Notes: generated by a model from the letters alone, not told the origin. A stretch of DNA of 13,129 nucleotides from Methylibium sp964622685 (GCA_964622685.1 CAZUUU010000083.1:1-13129), one strand, 5' to 3'. Counted from the stretch's first letter, positions 1-7,199 are shown. Made by a program: numbers and translations.

Positions 1-1
1 C

Positions 2-310
2 GGGGGCGAACGACGCCGGGTCGAGATCGCTCGGGCGCTCGCCGGCGACGCGCGCTTCATCCTGCTGGACGAACCCTTCGCCGGCGTCGACCCGATCGCC
101 GTGATGGAGATCCAGCGCATCATCAGCTTCCTCAAGGCGCGTGGCATCGGTGTGCTGATCACCGACCACAACGTGCGCGAGACCCTGGGCATCTGTGACC
201 ACGCCTACATCATCAGCGAAGGCCGCGTGCTGGCCGAGGGCACGCCGCCGCAGATCGTCGAGAACCCGGATGTCCGCAAGGTCTATCTCGGCGAGCACTT
301 TCGAATGTGA
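2..310 (+). CDS. lptB: LptB, LPS export ABC transporter ATPase (3' part)
   Basis: This is the C-terminal 102 residues of a cytoplasmic ABC ATPase; the 5' part lies outside the window. The visible part opens inside the ABC signature (GGERRRVEIARALA). It continues with Walker B (FILLDEPFAGVDP), where the Glu after the Asp is the catalytic base, and a switch histidine in ITDHNVRETL. The wording of these motifs and the C-terminal run VYLGEHFRM are typical of LptB rather than of branched-chain amino-acid ATPases. LptB (usually about 240 residues) powers the LptFGC bridge that moves lipopolysaccharide from the inner to the outer membrane. The following gene is rpoN, the order found in most Proteobacteria, which supports the call. 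The reading frame is open from base 2 and stops with TGA at 308. Confidence 0.95.
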   Translation, partial: GGERRRVEIARALAGDARFILLDEPFAGVDPIAVMEIQRIISFLKARGIGVLITDHNVRETLGICDHAYIISEGRVLAEGTPPQIVENPDVRKVYLGEHFRM

Positions 311-316
311 TGACGT

Positions 317-400
317 ACCCCCCCGTTGCGGCTTCGCCGCTCCCCCCCGGGGGGGCGACGCTGACGGACCGGCAGAGCCGGATCCGTGGCGTCCGCTTGG
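317..400. repeat. Compound palindromic intergenic element between lptB and rpoN
   Basis: Three palindromes are packed head to tail in the 124-base gap. The first is GCGGC-TTC-GCCGC (328-340). The second is a run of seven C followed by seven G (342-355). The third is an imperfect hairpin with outer arms GACGC (357-361) and GCGTC (389-393) and inner arms CGGACCGGC (365-373) and GCCGGATCCG (377-386, one bulged A), closing on AGA. There is no T run, so it is not a classical intrinsic terminator. The pattern resembles REP-like intergenic elements I associate with Burkholderiales genomes. It could fold in the lptB-rpoN transcript and affect 3'-end stability or separate expression of rpoN. Only the structure is seen directly. 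Confidence 0.55.
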
Positions 401-434
401 CTGACCGTGCTGCACGCACAACCGTGGAGGTCCC

Positions 435-1973
435 GTGAAACCGGGTCTCCAGCTGCGCTTCTCGCAGCACCTCGCCCTGACGCCGCAGTTGCAGCAGTCG
501 ATCCGGCTGCTGCAGCTGTCCACGCTCGAACTGCACCAGGAAGTCGAGCAGATGCTCGAGCAGAACCCCTTCCTCGAGGTCGAGGAGGATTCGCCGACGC
601 CCTTCGAGGCGCCGCTGCCCGAGCGCAACGCCACCACCGAGCGCCAGGCCGACGAGGCCTGGGAGAGCGGCGGCGCCGAGGCCGGCAGCGAGCCCGCCGA
701 CGCGGCCCCCGCCGAAACCCTGGAGCTCGGTGCGCCCGAGCGCGACGACTGGGAGAACGGCACCGAGTACGAGGACTTCGACGGCGTCCGCGAGACGCCG
801 GGCAAGTCCTCCAGCAACGACGCCGGCGACGACTACGACCCGACCGAGCGCAGCAGCGCCGGGGTCAGCCTCCAGGACCACCTGCGCGAGCAGGTGCGCG
901 GCATGCGGCTGTCGCCGGCCGACCGCGCGGCGCTGCTGGTGCTGATCGATTCGCTCGACGAGGACGGCTATCTCGCCGACCCGCTGGAGGAGATCGCCGA
1001 ACGCCTGGCGGCCGGGCTGGACGACGGCAACGCGGACGCCGCCGAGGAACTGCTCGACCGCCTGCGCTGCGCGCTGAAGTGGCTGCAGAACCTGGAGCCG
1101 CTGGGCGTCGGTGCGCGCGACCTGTCCGAGTGCCTGGTGCTGCAGCTGCGCGCCGGTCCGCGCTGCGAGGCGCAGATGATCGCGATCCTGATCTGCAAGC
1201 ACCACCTCGAGTTGCTGGCGCGTCGCGACGGCAAGAAGCTGATGGCCGCCACCGGCGCCGACGAGGACCTGCTGAAGGCCGCGCAGTCGCTGATCGTGCA
1301 CTGCGAGCCCAAGCCCGGCCGGCCCTTCACCAAGGCCGAGGCCAACATCATCGTGCCCGACGTGATCGTGCAGAAGGCCGGTCGCGGCTGGCGTGTGGTG
1401 CTCAACCCCGACGTGATGCCCAAGCTGCGCATCAACGACCTGTACGCGCAGGCCATCAAGCAGCAGCGCGGCGCGCGCACCGAGTCCGGCGCGGGCCTGT
1501 CGGCGCGGCTGCAGGAGGCGCGCTGGTTCATGAAGAACATCCTGCAGCGCTTCGACACCATCCAGCGCGTCAGCCAGGCCATCGTCGAGCGCCAGAAGGC
1601 CTTCTTCAGCCATGGCGCGATCGCGATGAAGCCGCTGGTGCTGCGCGAGATCGCCGACGAGCTGGGCCTGCACGAATCGACCATCTCGCGCGTCACCACC
1701 GCCAAGTACATGAGCACGCCCTTCGGCACCTACGAGCTCAAGTACTTCTTCGGCTCCTCGCTCAACACCGAGGCCGGCGGCAATGCCTCCAGCACCGCGG
1801 TGCGCGCGCTCATCAAGCAGCTGGTCGCGGCCGAGGACGCCGCCAAACCGCTGTCGGACAGCCAGATCAGCCAGATGCTCGAGGAGCAGGGCATCCAGGT
1901 CGCCCGCCGCACGGTCGCCAAGTACCGCGAGGCGCTGAAGATCGCGCCGGCGAACTTGCGCAGGACGCTGTGA
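435..1973 (+). CDS. rpoN: RpoN, RNA polymerase sigma-54 factor
   Basis: Complete 512-residue sigma-54, which directs RNA polymerase to -24/-12 promoters and needs AAA+ enhancer-binding activators. Region I is the Gln/Leu-rich N-terminus (residues 1-48, with LALTPQLQQSIRLLQLSTLE) that contacts the activator. Region II (about 50-140) is strongly acidic. The core-binding domain spans about 140-330. A helix-turn-helix (about 400-425, EIADELGLHESTISRVT) reads the -12 element. The C-terminal RpoN box ARRTVAKYRE (490-499) reads the -24 element, and all ten residues are intact. The start is GTG at 435: the protein begins exactly where the family does (MKPGLQLRFSQ), and GGAGG lies at 426-430, with a rather short 4-nt spacer. 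It follows lptB as usual, but the next gene is an rRNA methyltransferase rather than hpf/raiA and ptsN. Confidence 0.97.
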   Translation: MKPGLQLRFSQHLALTPQLQQSIRLLQLSTLELHQEVEQMLEQNPFLEVEEDSPTPFEAPLPERNATTERQADEAWESGGAEAGSEPADAAPAETLELGAPERDDWENGTEYEDFDGVRETPGKSSSNDAGDDYDPTERSSAGVSLQDHLREQVRGMRLSPADRAALLVLIDSLDEDGYLADPLEEIAERLAAGLDDGNADAAEELLDRLRCALKWLQNLEPLGVGARDLSECLVLQLRAGPRCEAQMIAILICKHHLELLARRDGKKLMAATGADEDLLKAAQSLIVHCEPKPGRPFTKAEANIIVPDVIVQKAGRGWRVVLNPDVMPKLRINDLYAQAIKQQRGARTESGAGLSARLQEARWFMKNILQRFDTIQRVSQAIVERQKAFFSHGAIAMKPLVLREIADELGLHESTISRVTTAKYMSTPFGTYELKYFFGSSLNTEAGGNASSTAVRALIKQLVAAEDAAKPLSDSQISQMLEEQGIQVARRTVAKYREALKIAPANLRRTL

Positions 1974-1988
1974 GCCGCGTAAGTGGGG

Positions 1989-2003
1989 CCCCGCGCAGCG
2001 GGG
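1989..2003. other. Short GC hairpin after rpoN
   Basis: CCCCGC (1989-1994), loop GCA, GCGGGG (1998-2003) form a perfect 6-bp stem just after the rpoN stop. No U tract follows, so an intrinsic terminator is doubtful. It may be an RNA 3'-end stabiliser or part of another small intergenic repeat. The rest of the 106-base gap to the next gene holds a good ribosome binding site (GGAGG, 2068-2072) but no clear promoter. Confidence 0.3.
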
Positions 2004-2079
2004 ATCGAAGCGAGCGAACAGCGTCGCCGCGGCCGACCTCTCGCCGGTACCGAGTCCACGGTCGCTCGGAGGCCGCGCT

Positions 2080-3363
2080 GTGACTGCCATCGCGCTCTTC
2101 CTGCCCTGCGCCGCCGGCGTCGAGGGCCTGCTCGCCGACGAGGTCGCGCGCCTGCTGCCCGAGGCAGCGACGCGCTCGCGCCGCGGCGGCGTCGAGGTGC
2201 AGGGCGGCGCCCGCGAGGCGATGGCGCTCAATCTCGGCAGCCGCCTCGCGCAGCGCGTGCTGTGGCCGCTGTGCGATGCGCCCTACCGCCACGAGGACGA
2301 CCTCTACGCGCTGGCGCGCACGCCGCACTGGGACGACTGGATCACGCCGCAGCAGACGCTCAAGGTCGACGTCACCGCGCAGCGCGCGCCGCTCAAGAGC
2401 CTGAACTTCGCCGCGCTGCGCATCAAGGACGGCGTCTGCGACGCGATGCGCGACGCGCACGGCGCGCGCCCCAGCGTCGACACGCGCCGGCCCGACCTGC
2501 CGCTGCTGCTGCACCTGTCGCCCGAGCACGCGACGCTGTATGCCGACACCTCGGGCGAGGCCCTCTTCAAGCGCGGCTGGCGCCAGGACCAGGGCGAGGC
2601 ACCGCTGAAGGAGACGCTCGCCGCCGCGATGCTGGCCGCCGCCGGCTGGCAGGGCCGCGAAGACGACGGCCCGCTGCTCGACCCGGTCTGCGGCTCCGGC
2701 ACCATTGCCATCGAGGCCGCGCAGATCGCCTGCGGCATCGCGCCCGGCCTGCAGCGCCACTTCGCCTTCGAGCGCCTCGGTCCCTTTCGCGACGCGGCCG
2801 GCAGGCAGGCCTGGCGCGAGCTGCGCGACGCGGCCCAGGCGCAGGTGCGGCAGAGCGCGGTGGCCATCGCGGCCGGCGACGTGTCCTTCCGCATGACCGA
2901 CTTCGCGGTGCGCAATGCCGAGCGCGCGGGCGTGCGCGGCGCGATCGACTTCAAGACCGCCGACGCGCTGCAGCGCACGCCGGCCACGCCCACCGGCACG
3001 CTGATGCTGAACCCGCCCTATGGCGAGCGCATCGACCCCAAGGGTTCACGTGGGAGCGAGCGCGGGGGCGAGCGCATCGACCCCCAGGGCGCGCGTGGCG
3101 CGACGGCCCGCGAGGGCTTCGAGGACGGAAGCTCGGCGCCCGAGTTCTTCTCGCGCCTCGCCGCGCACTGGAAGCGCCACTACGGCGGCTGGACCGCCTG
3201 GGTGCTGAGCCCCGACATGAAGCTGCCGCAGGCGATGCGCCTGAAGGAAAGCCGCCGCGTGCCGATGTGGAACGGCCCCATCGAGTGCCGGCTGTTCCGC
3301 TTCGACCTGGTGGCCGGATCGATGCGCGAGCCCGCCCCAGCTTCCCCGGCCGACCCGGCCTAG
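2080..3363 (+). CDS. rlmL: RlmL-like THUMP-domain 23S rRNA guanine-N2 methyltransferase
   Basis: A 427-residue S-adenosylmethionine-dependent RNA methyltransferase matching the N-terminal (RlmL) half of the E. coli RlmKL fusion, which makes m2G2445 in 23S rRNA; here it is a stand-alone protein. A ferredoxin-like/THUMP RNA-binding region covers about residues 1-165. The SAM-binding loop is LLDPVCGSGTIAIEAA (D201, G205, G207). The catalytic N-P-P-Y motif IV is at 311-314 (LNPPYGER). The start is GTG at 2080, chosen because GGAGG lies 7 nt upstream and the protein begins like homologues (MTAIALFLPCAAGVE). Directly after motif IV there is an unusual duplicated segment, GERIDPKGSRGSERG then GERIDPQGARGATAR (315-344), from a 45-bp tandem repeat. 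The stop overlaps the convergent DUF4399 gene by 4 bases. Exact rRNA position is inferred from family, not shown. Confidence 0.85.
   Translation: MTAIALFLPCAAGVEGLLADEVARLLPEAATRSRRGGVEVQGGAREAMALNLGSRLAQRVLWPLCDAPYRHEDDLYALARTPHWDDWITPQQTLKVDVTAQRAPLKSLNFAALRIKDGVCDAMRDAHGARPSVDTRRPDLPLLLHLSPEHATLYADTSGEALFKRGWRQDQGEAPLKETLAAAMLAAAGWQGREDDGPLLDPVCGSGTIAIEAAQIACGIAPGLQRHFAFERLGPFRDAAGRQAWRELRDAAQAQVRQSAVAIAAGDVSFRMTDFAVRNAERAGVRGAIDFKTADALQRTPATPTGTLMLNPPYGERIDPKGSRGSERGGERIDPQGARGATAREGFEDGSSAPEFFSRLAAHWKRHYGGWTAWVLSPDMKLPQAMRLKESRRVPMWNGPIECRLFRFDLVAGSMREPAPASPADPA
3022..3111 (+). repeat. In-frame 45-bp tandem duplication inside the rlmL-like gene
   Basis: Two 45-base units abut (3022-3066 and 3067-3111). 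The first 23 bases of each unit differ at only one position (AAG versus CAG codon context); the second halves are more diverged. The frame is kept, adding 15 residues right after the NPPYGER active-site loop. The insertion is surface-loop-like in composition (Gly, Arg, Ser, Glu). Confidence 0.85.
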
Positions 3364-4151
3364 CGCGTGATCTCCAGGTCGATCGCCGGCGACGCCGACA
3401 TCGTCTGCAGGTCGGCGTTGCCGACCAGCTCGACGCGCAGCTTGTAGCGGCCCACCGGCGGCGCCAGCCAGACCTCGGTCTGGCCCTTGGGCAGGTCGAT
3501 CAGCTCGGGCGGCGTGCCCGGCTTGTCGGCCCGCTCGGCGACCAGCCGGAAGTGGCCGACGCCGGCGTCCTTGATGTCGAAGTGCCCCACGTTCAGGCCC
3601 GAGGCATGCAGCCGCACGCGCAGCGGCGGCTTCAGCGACTCGCCGGTGCGCGGCTCGAGGATGGCGACGCCGGGCTTGACCAGGCTCTTCGGATCGACCG
3701 CGTCGTTCTTCTTCGTCACCGTGATCTTCATCGGCTTGCTGTAGATGAAGTACGGGATGTGCTTGTGGTCGGCCAGCAGCAGGCGCAACGTGTACTCGCC
3801 CGGCTTGAAGTTCAGCACCGTCTCCATCTGGCCCTTGCCGAAGTGGATGTACTGGTCGTTGAAGGGCAGCGGCTGCGTGAAGTCCAGCGGCAGGTCGCGG
3901 TTGACCAGCAGGTGGTGGTGGCCGGCGCCAGGCACCGGCTTGACGATGGGCGCCAGACCGTAGCGCGCCAGGCCGAACTTCAGCACGAAGGGCGTCTCGA
4001 TGCGGTCGCCGTCCTTCAGGTTGGTGAAGTAGGTCTCGGGCTGCTGGCTGCGCAGCGGCGCGCTGAGCCAGGGGTGGTCGGCCGCGAGGGCCGGGGCTGC
4101 GCCCAGCACGAGGGCCAGGCACGAAACGATCCAGGGGGCATGTCGCCTCAT
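3360..4151 (-). CDS. Exported DUF4399 protein with internal duplication
   Basis: A 263-residue secreted protein of unknown function. A Sec signal peptide (MRRHAPWIVSCLALVLGAAPALA, shown here by its parts: basic RR, hydrophobic 7-19) ends in ALA|AD at about residue 23. The first DUF4399 unit is about 38-147: it has the family landmarks PGAGHHHLLVN (H78-H80), the HFGKGQ element around H103, and a DH pair (128-129) followed by HIPY. A second, degenerate copy occupies about 163-262 (GVGHFRL, then LPKGQTEVWL, then GRYKLRVELVGN), which lacks the His cluster. The His-rich first unit hints at metal binding, but this is inference. The start is ATG at 4151, with AGGAGG 8 nt upstream. It lies 56 nt behind the TPM gene on the same strand and may be the end of the lemA operon. 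Its stop codon overlaps that of the convergent methyltransferase gene. Confidence 0.85.
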   Translation of the reverse strand: MRRHAPWIVSCLALVLGAAPALAADHPWLSAPLRSQQPETYFTNLKDGDRIETPFVLKFGLARYGLAPIVKPVPGAGHHHLLVNRDLPLDFTQPLPFNDQYIHFGKGQMETVLNFKPGEYTLRLLLADHKHIPYFIYSKPMKITVTKKNDAVDPKSLVKPGVAILEPRTGESLKPPLRVRLHASGLNVGHFDIKDAGVGHFRLVAERADKPGTPPELIDLPKGQTEVWLAPPVGRYKLRVELVGNADLQTMSASPAIDLEITR

Positions 4152-4207
4152 CTTGGAGTCCTCCTTTGCACGCGGGGAATTGCAGGCGGAGAACCCAGAC
4201 TGCGGCA

Positions 4208-4714
4208 TCAGCCCACCAGGGGAGCGTCGGGCAACTCGTTCGGGTTGGCGTCGCCCGGCGCCAGGGGAAAGTATCGTCGCAACAGCGCGTCGACCGCGTC
4301 GACCGCCGCGGCCAGGCCGTCCTCGAAGCGCCGCTCGCGGAAAGCGTCGCCCATGCCGTCGGCGATGGCCTGCCAGGCGGCCGCGTCGACGTGGCGGTTG
4401 AGCCCGCGGTCGGCGACGATCTCGATGCGGTGCTCGGCCAGCAGCAGGTAGATCAGCACGCCGTTGTTGTGCTCGGTGTCCCAGACGCGCAGCTTGCCGA
4501 ACAGCGTGATCGCGCGGTCGCGCGCGCCGAGGTCGCGCCACAGGTAGCCGAAGGGCAGCCCGGCCTCGACACAGACGCGGATCTCGCCGCTGTGCAGCCT
4601 CTCGCTGGCGTGCACGCGCTCCTCGATGCGCTTGAGCGCGACCGGGCCGAGCACGCGGCGCGCATCGTCCTCGTCGAGCCAGCCGTGGCGCAGCATGCGG
4701 GTGAGCTTGTTCAT
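4208..4714 (-). CDS. Small cytoplasmic TPM-domain protein
   Basis: A 168-residue protein with one TPM domain (about residues 25-148), the fold named after TLP18.3/Psb32/MOLO-1. Recognisable family stretches are HSGEIRVCVEAGLP (41-54), NNGVLIYLLLAEHRIEIVADRGL (split around 83-105; the Asn-Asn-Gly-Val turn and the Asp-Arg-Gly end are the conserved parts), and the closing helix FEDGLAAAVDAVDALL. No signal peptide, lipobox or membrane segment is visible, unlike its upstream neighbour, so it probably stays in the cytoplasm or at the inner face of the membrane. It starts 9 nt after the preceding TPM gene's stop, so the two are co-transcribed. Pairs of a Gly-tailed TPM protein and a short TPM protein behind lemA are a familiar arrangement in Proteobacteria; the biochemical role is not settled. 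Confidence 0.85.
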   Translation of the reverse strand: MNKLTRMLRHGWLDEDDARRVLGPVALKRIEERVHASERLHSGEIRVCVEAGLPFGYLWRDLGARDRAITLFGKLRVWDTEHNNGVLIYLLLAEHRIEIVADRGLNRHVDAAAWQAIADGMGDAFRERRFEDGLAAAVDAVDALLRRYFPLAPGDANPNELPDAPLVG

Positions 4715-4723
4715 GCCTTCGTC

Positions 4724-5611
4724 CTACCAGTCGCCGGACGCGCCGCCGCCGCCGAAGTCACCGCCGCCGCCCGACGAGAAGCCGCCACCGCCGCCGCCAC
4801 CACCCCCGCCCCATCCGCCACCACCGCCCCAGATGATCGGCGGGCCGCTGTCGACACCGCGCCGCCGCGCCGCACCGATGCCCAGCACGCCGACCAGCAG
4901 CAGCGCGACCACCGCCGCGACGCCGGCGATCGCCAGGCTCGCGGTCGCCACCCAGGCCAGCCCGCCGGCCCCGGCGCCGGTCGCCAGCGAACCGAGCTTG
5001 CGGCCCAGGATGCCGGTCAGCACCGCGCCGACGATGGGCACGCCCAGCAGGAAGAACAGCGCCAGGTCCTCCCACTGTGCACCGGCCTGCGCGTTGCGCG
5101 GTGCGGTCTGCGGCGCCGGCAGCGCCTCGCCGCGCACGCGCTGGGCCAGCTGGTCGACCGCGGCATTGAGCCCGCCCGCAAAGTCGCCGGCGCGGAAGGC
5201 CGGCGTCATCGCGCGCTCGATGATCTGGCGCGCCGCGAGGTCGGGCACCGCACCCTCCAGCGTCTTGGCGACCTCGATGCGGATCTTGCGATCGTCCTTG
5301 GCCACCAGCACGATCAGCCCATCGCCGACCTCGCGGCGGCCGATCTTCCAGGCCTCGCCGACGCGCTGCGCATAGGCCGCGATGTCCTCGGGCTGCGTGC
5401 TCGCGACCATCAGCACCACCAGTTGCGAGCCGGCCTCGCGCTCGAAGGCCGCCAGCTTGGCCTCCAGCGCGCTGACCTGCGTCGGCGTCAGCGTGCCGGT
5501 CTGGTCGATCACGCTGGCGCTGAGCACCGGCACCGGGCGCAGGTCCTGCGCGCCCGCCAGCCAGGCCCAGCCGAGCGCCAGTGCGGCGACGAACAGGCGC
5601 CCGAGGCGCAT
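4724..5611 (-). CDS. TPM-domain membrane protein with Gly-rich tail (YgcG-like)
   Basis: A 295-residue protein. An N-terminal signal peptide (hydrophobic 5-18, cleavage near GAQ) leads into a TPM domain (about 33-155) carrying LVVLMVAST, then VGDGLIVLVAKDDRKIRIEV and the AMTPAFRAGDFAGGLN helix. Two transmembrane segments follow (about 183-203 and 218-246), then a low-complexity Gly/Trp/Ser tail (261-295) with runs of glycine ending in ASGDW. This is the standard architecture of YgcG-type proteins found next to LemA. I use ATG at 5611; GTG at 5614 is also possible, and no strong ribosome binding site distinguishes them. The gene follows lemA after about 31 nt and precedes the second TPM gene by 9 nt. 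The domain would face the periplasm. Function in envelope homeostasis is inferred. Confidence 0.88.
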   Translation of the reverse strand: MRLGRLFVAALALGWAWLAGAQDLRPVPVLSASVIDQTGTLTPTQVSALEAKLAAFEREAGSQLVVLMVASTQPEDIAAYAQRVGEAWKIGRREVGDGLIVLVAKDDRKIRIEVAKTLEGAVPDLAARQIIERAMTPAFRAGDFAGGLNAAVDQLAQRVRGEALPAPQTAPRNAQAGAQWEDLALFFLLGVPIVGAVLTGILGRKLGSLATGAGAGGLAWVATASLAIAGVAAVVALLLVGVLGIGAARRRGVDSGPPIIWGGGGGWGGGGGGGGGGFSSGGGGDFGGGGASGDW

Positions 5612-5642
5612 CACGCGACCGGAGTGGCGCGTTGCGGGAGCC

Positions 5643-6248
5643 TCACTTCGACGCCGGCTTCTCGAAGGTGACCGCCGGCGGCGCGGAGATCTGCGCCTCG
5701 TTCTGCACCGTGAAGTTGGCCTTGGTCTGGTAGCCGAAGACCATCGCGGTCAGGTTGCTGGGGAAGCTGCGCGCCAGCACGTTGTAGTCCTGCACCGCCT
5801 TGATGTAGCGGTTGCGCGCGACGGTGATGCGGTTCTCGGTGCCCTCGAGCTGCACGCGCAGGTCCTGGAAGCCCTGGTTGGCCTTGAGGTTGGGGTAGTT
5901 CTCGGTCACCACCAGCAGGCGGCTCAGCGCGCTGCTCAGCTCGCCCTGCGCGGCCTGGAATTTCTGGAAGGCCGCCGGGTCGTTGATCAGCTCCGGCGTG
6001 GCCTGGATGCTGGTGGCCTTGGCGCGCGCCTCGACCACCTTGGTCAGCGTCTCCTGCTCGAAGTTGGCCTCGCCCTTGACGGTGGCGACGATGTTGGGGA
6101 TCAGGTCGGCGCGCCGCTGGTACTGGTTCAGCACCTCGGACCAGGCGCTCTTGGTCGCCTCGTCGAGGCGCTGGAAGTCGTTGTAGCCGCAGCCGCCGAG
6201 GGCCAGCGTGGCCAGCAGGGTCAGGGCGGCGAAGAGGCGTCGGAACAT
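5643..6248 (-). CDS. lemA: LemA family lipoprotein
   Basis: A 201-residue LemA-family protein, first gene of the probable lemA-TPM-TPM operon. The N-terminus is a lipoprotein signal: a hydrophobic stretch ending in LALGGC, with Cys20 as the lipidated residue, so it should be membrane anchored with the rest in the periplasm. The helical LemA core begins with YNDFQRLDEATKSAWSEV and contains the family's most conserved segment QYQRRADLIPNIVATVKG (about 43-60). Further helices include TENYPNLKANQGFQDL (about 114-129) and ENRITVARNRYIKAVQDYN. Length is normal for the family. The start ATG at 6248 has AAAGGA 6 nt upstream. LemA proteins commonly neighbour TPM/YgcG proteins; the molecular role is unknown. 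Confidence 0.93.
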   Translation of the reverse strand: MFRRLFAALTLLATLALGGCGYNDFQRLDEATKSAWSEVLNQYQRRADLIPNIVATVKGEANFEQETLTKVVEARAKATSIQATPELINDPAAFQKFQAAQGELSSALSRLLVVTENYPNLKANQGFQDLRVQLEGTENRITVARNRYIKAVQDYNVLARSFPSNLTAMVFGYQTKANFTVQNEAQISAPPAVTFEKPASK

Positions 6249-6363
6249 GTCGGGTCCTTTCGGGTTGAGGCCGCGGGCAGTGCCGGCAACGCCGCGCAGA
6301 TGCCGCCGGCACCGGCCCTTTCAAGGGCTGCATGGCATGCTACCCGCACGAGTCGCCCCCACC
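6249..6363. promoter_or_regulatory. Divergent intergenic region with two inverted repeats
   Basis: This 115-base gap separates lemA (minus) from the Rossmann-fold gene (plus) and must hold promoters in both directions. Two perfect inverted repeats stand out: GTGCCGGC (6280-6287) with GCCGGCAC (6305-6312), and GCCCTT-TC-AAGGGC (6315-6328). The second contains, on the minus strand, TTGAAA, a possible -35 element for lemA, though no good -10 follows at the right distance. Either palindrome could be an operator. Promoter positions are not resolved. Confidence 0.3.
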
Positions 6364-7122
6364 ATGACCCTCGACCCCCTAGGCGCCCTGCAAGCTGTGG
6401 CGCGTCCCGCGGCCGCGGCCCTGCGCCCGCCGCGCCTGCTGCTGGCCGGCGCCGGCGGTGCGCTGGGCCGCGCGGCCGTCGAGGAAGCGCTGGCGCGCGG
6501 CCGCTACGCCGAGGTCGGCGTGCTGACGCGCGCGCCGCTGCAGCCCGGCCTGCGCGGCCTGAAGGCCGTGCCCTGGACCGCGGGCGGCGCATTGCCGCCG
6601 GCCGACGTGGCGATCGTCGTCTTCGACCGCGGTCGCGACCACTACGGCCGCGACGAGGCCTGGCACCTGCCCGAGCCCGAGGACCTGCTGGCGCTGGCGG
6701 GCGGCCTGCACGCGGCCGGCGTGCACACGCTCGCGGTGCTGTGCCCGGTCTCGCCCTCGCTGCTGCCGCAGGCCCTGCAGCAGGGCCTGGCCGACCTGGA
6801 CGAGCAGGCCGTCGCCGCGCTCGGCTTCGAGCGCCTGCTGTTCGTGCGGCCGACGCAGGACGCGCCGCGCGAGACGCTCGCGAGCTGGCCCGAGCGGCTG
6901 GCGCGCTGGATGCTCTCGCAGCTGCGCTACATGATCCCGCAGCGCGAGCAGCCGGTGCGCGCCGCGGCCGTCGTCGACTTCGTGTTCGAGGTGCTTCAGC
7001 AGTGGCGCGAGGCAGCGCCGGGGACGCGGGTGGCGGGGGCGCCGTTGTTGTGGGCGGCGGCGCAGGCGGGTGGGTCGGAGGGGGTGGTGCGCGAGTGGCT
7101 TGGGGACCGCCGTCCGGGTTGA
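6364..7122 (+). CDS. Rossmann-fold NAD(P)-binding protein, HTATIP2/atypical-SDR-like
   Basis: A 252-residue probable cytoplasmic oxidoreductase-like protein. The dinucleotide-binding glycine motif LLLAGAGGALGRA sits at residues 25-37, followed by a helix and the strand VGVLTRA, as in atypical short-chain dehydrogenases of the HTATIP2/NmrA kind. No classical Tyr-x-x-x-Lys active-site pair is visible, so it may be a sensor or non-catalytic member. The C-terminal half has FERLLFVRPTQ and RYMIPQREQPVRAAAVVDFV, resembling the end of HTATIP2-like proteins. The substrate is unknown. I prefer ATG 6364, though ATG 6337 (nine codons earlier, with a weak AAGGG upstream) is equally allowed. It is divergent from lemA. 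A 9-bp hairpin overlaps its stop codon. Confidence 0.7.
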   Translation: MTLDPLGALQAVARPAAAALRPPRLLLAGAGGALGRAAVEEALARGRYAEVGVLTRAPLQPGLRGLKAVPWTAGGALPPADVAIVVFDRGRDHYGRDEAWHLPEPEDLLALAGGLHAAGVHTLAVLCPVSPSLLPQALQQGLADLDEQAVAALGFERLLFVRPTQDAPRETLASWPERLARWMLSQLRYMIPQREQPVRAAAVVDFVFEVLQQWREAAPGTRVAGAPLLWAAAQAGGSEGVVREWLGDRRPG

Positions 7123-7144
7123 GCCTGTCGGGGTCGGCTCAACC
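7117..7144. terminator. Hairpin over the stop of the NAD(P)-binding gene, REP-like
   Basis: Perfect 9-bp stem GGTTGAGCC (7117-7125) with GGCTCAACC (7136-7144), loop TGTCGGGGTC. It overlaps the TGA stop at 7120-7122. No T run follows, so if it terminates transcription it is not of the classical kind. The left arm plus loop contains TGAGCCTGTCG, identical to 10500-10510 and to the reverse complement of 10452-10462. It is therefore probably a degenerate copy of the REP-like family described at 10444-10540. Confidence 0.45.
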
Positions 7145-7199
7145 GCAACTAAAGTCGGTGCCGCATGTCTGCCTGACGACTGCCTCCACTAGGCCTTCG

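Noticed and set aside
1989..2003. Intrinsic terminator after rpoN
   Set aside because: A perfect stem but no U tract and the sequence after it is GC-rich, so listed only as a hairpin.
213..2231. 672-codon minus-strand frame opposite rpoN
   Set aside because: Shadow of rpoN; no recognisable domain and composition typical of antisense GC-rich frames.
1983..4451. 822-codon plus-strand frame
   Set aside because: Runs through the rlmL-like gene out of frame and then antisense to DUF4399; product is Arg/Ala-rich noise.
4733..4835. CCGCCGCC-type tandem repeat
   Set aside because: It simply encodes the glycine-rich tail that is normal for YgcG-like TPM proteins.
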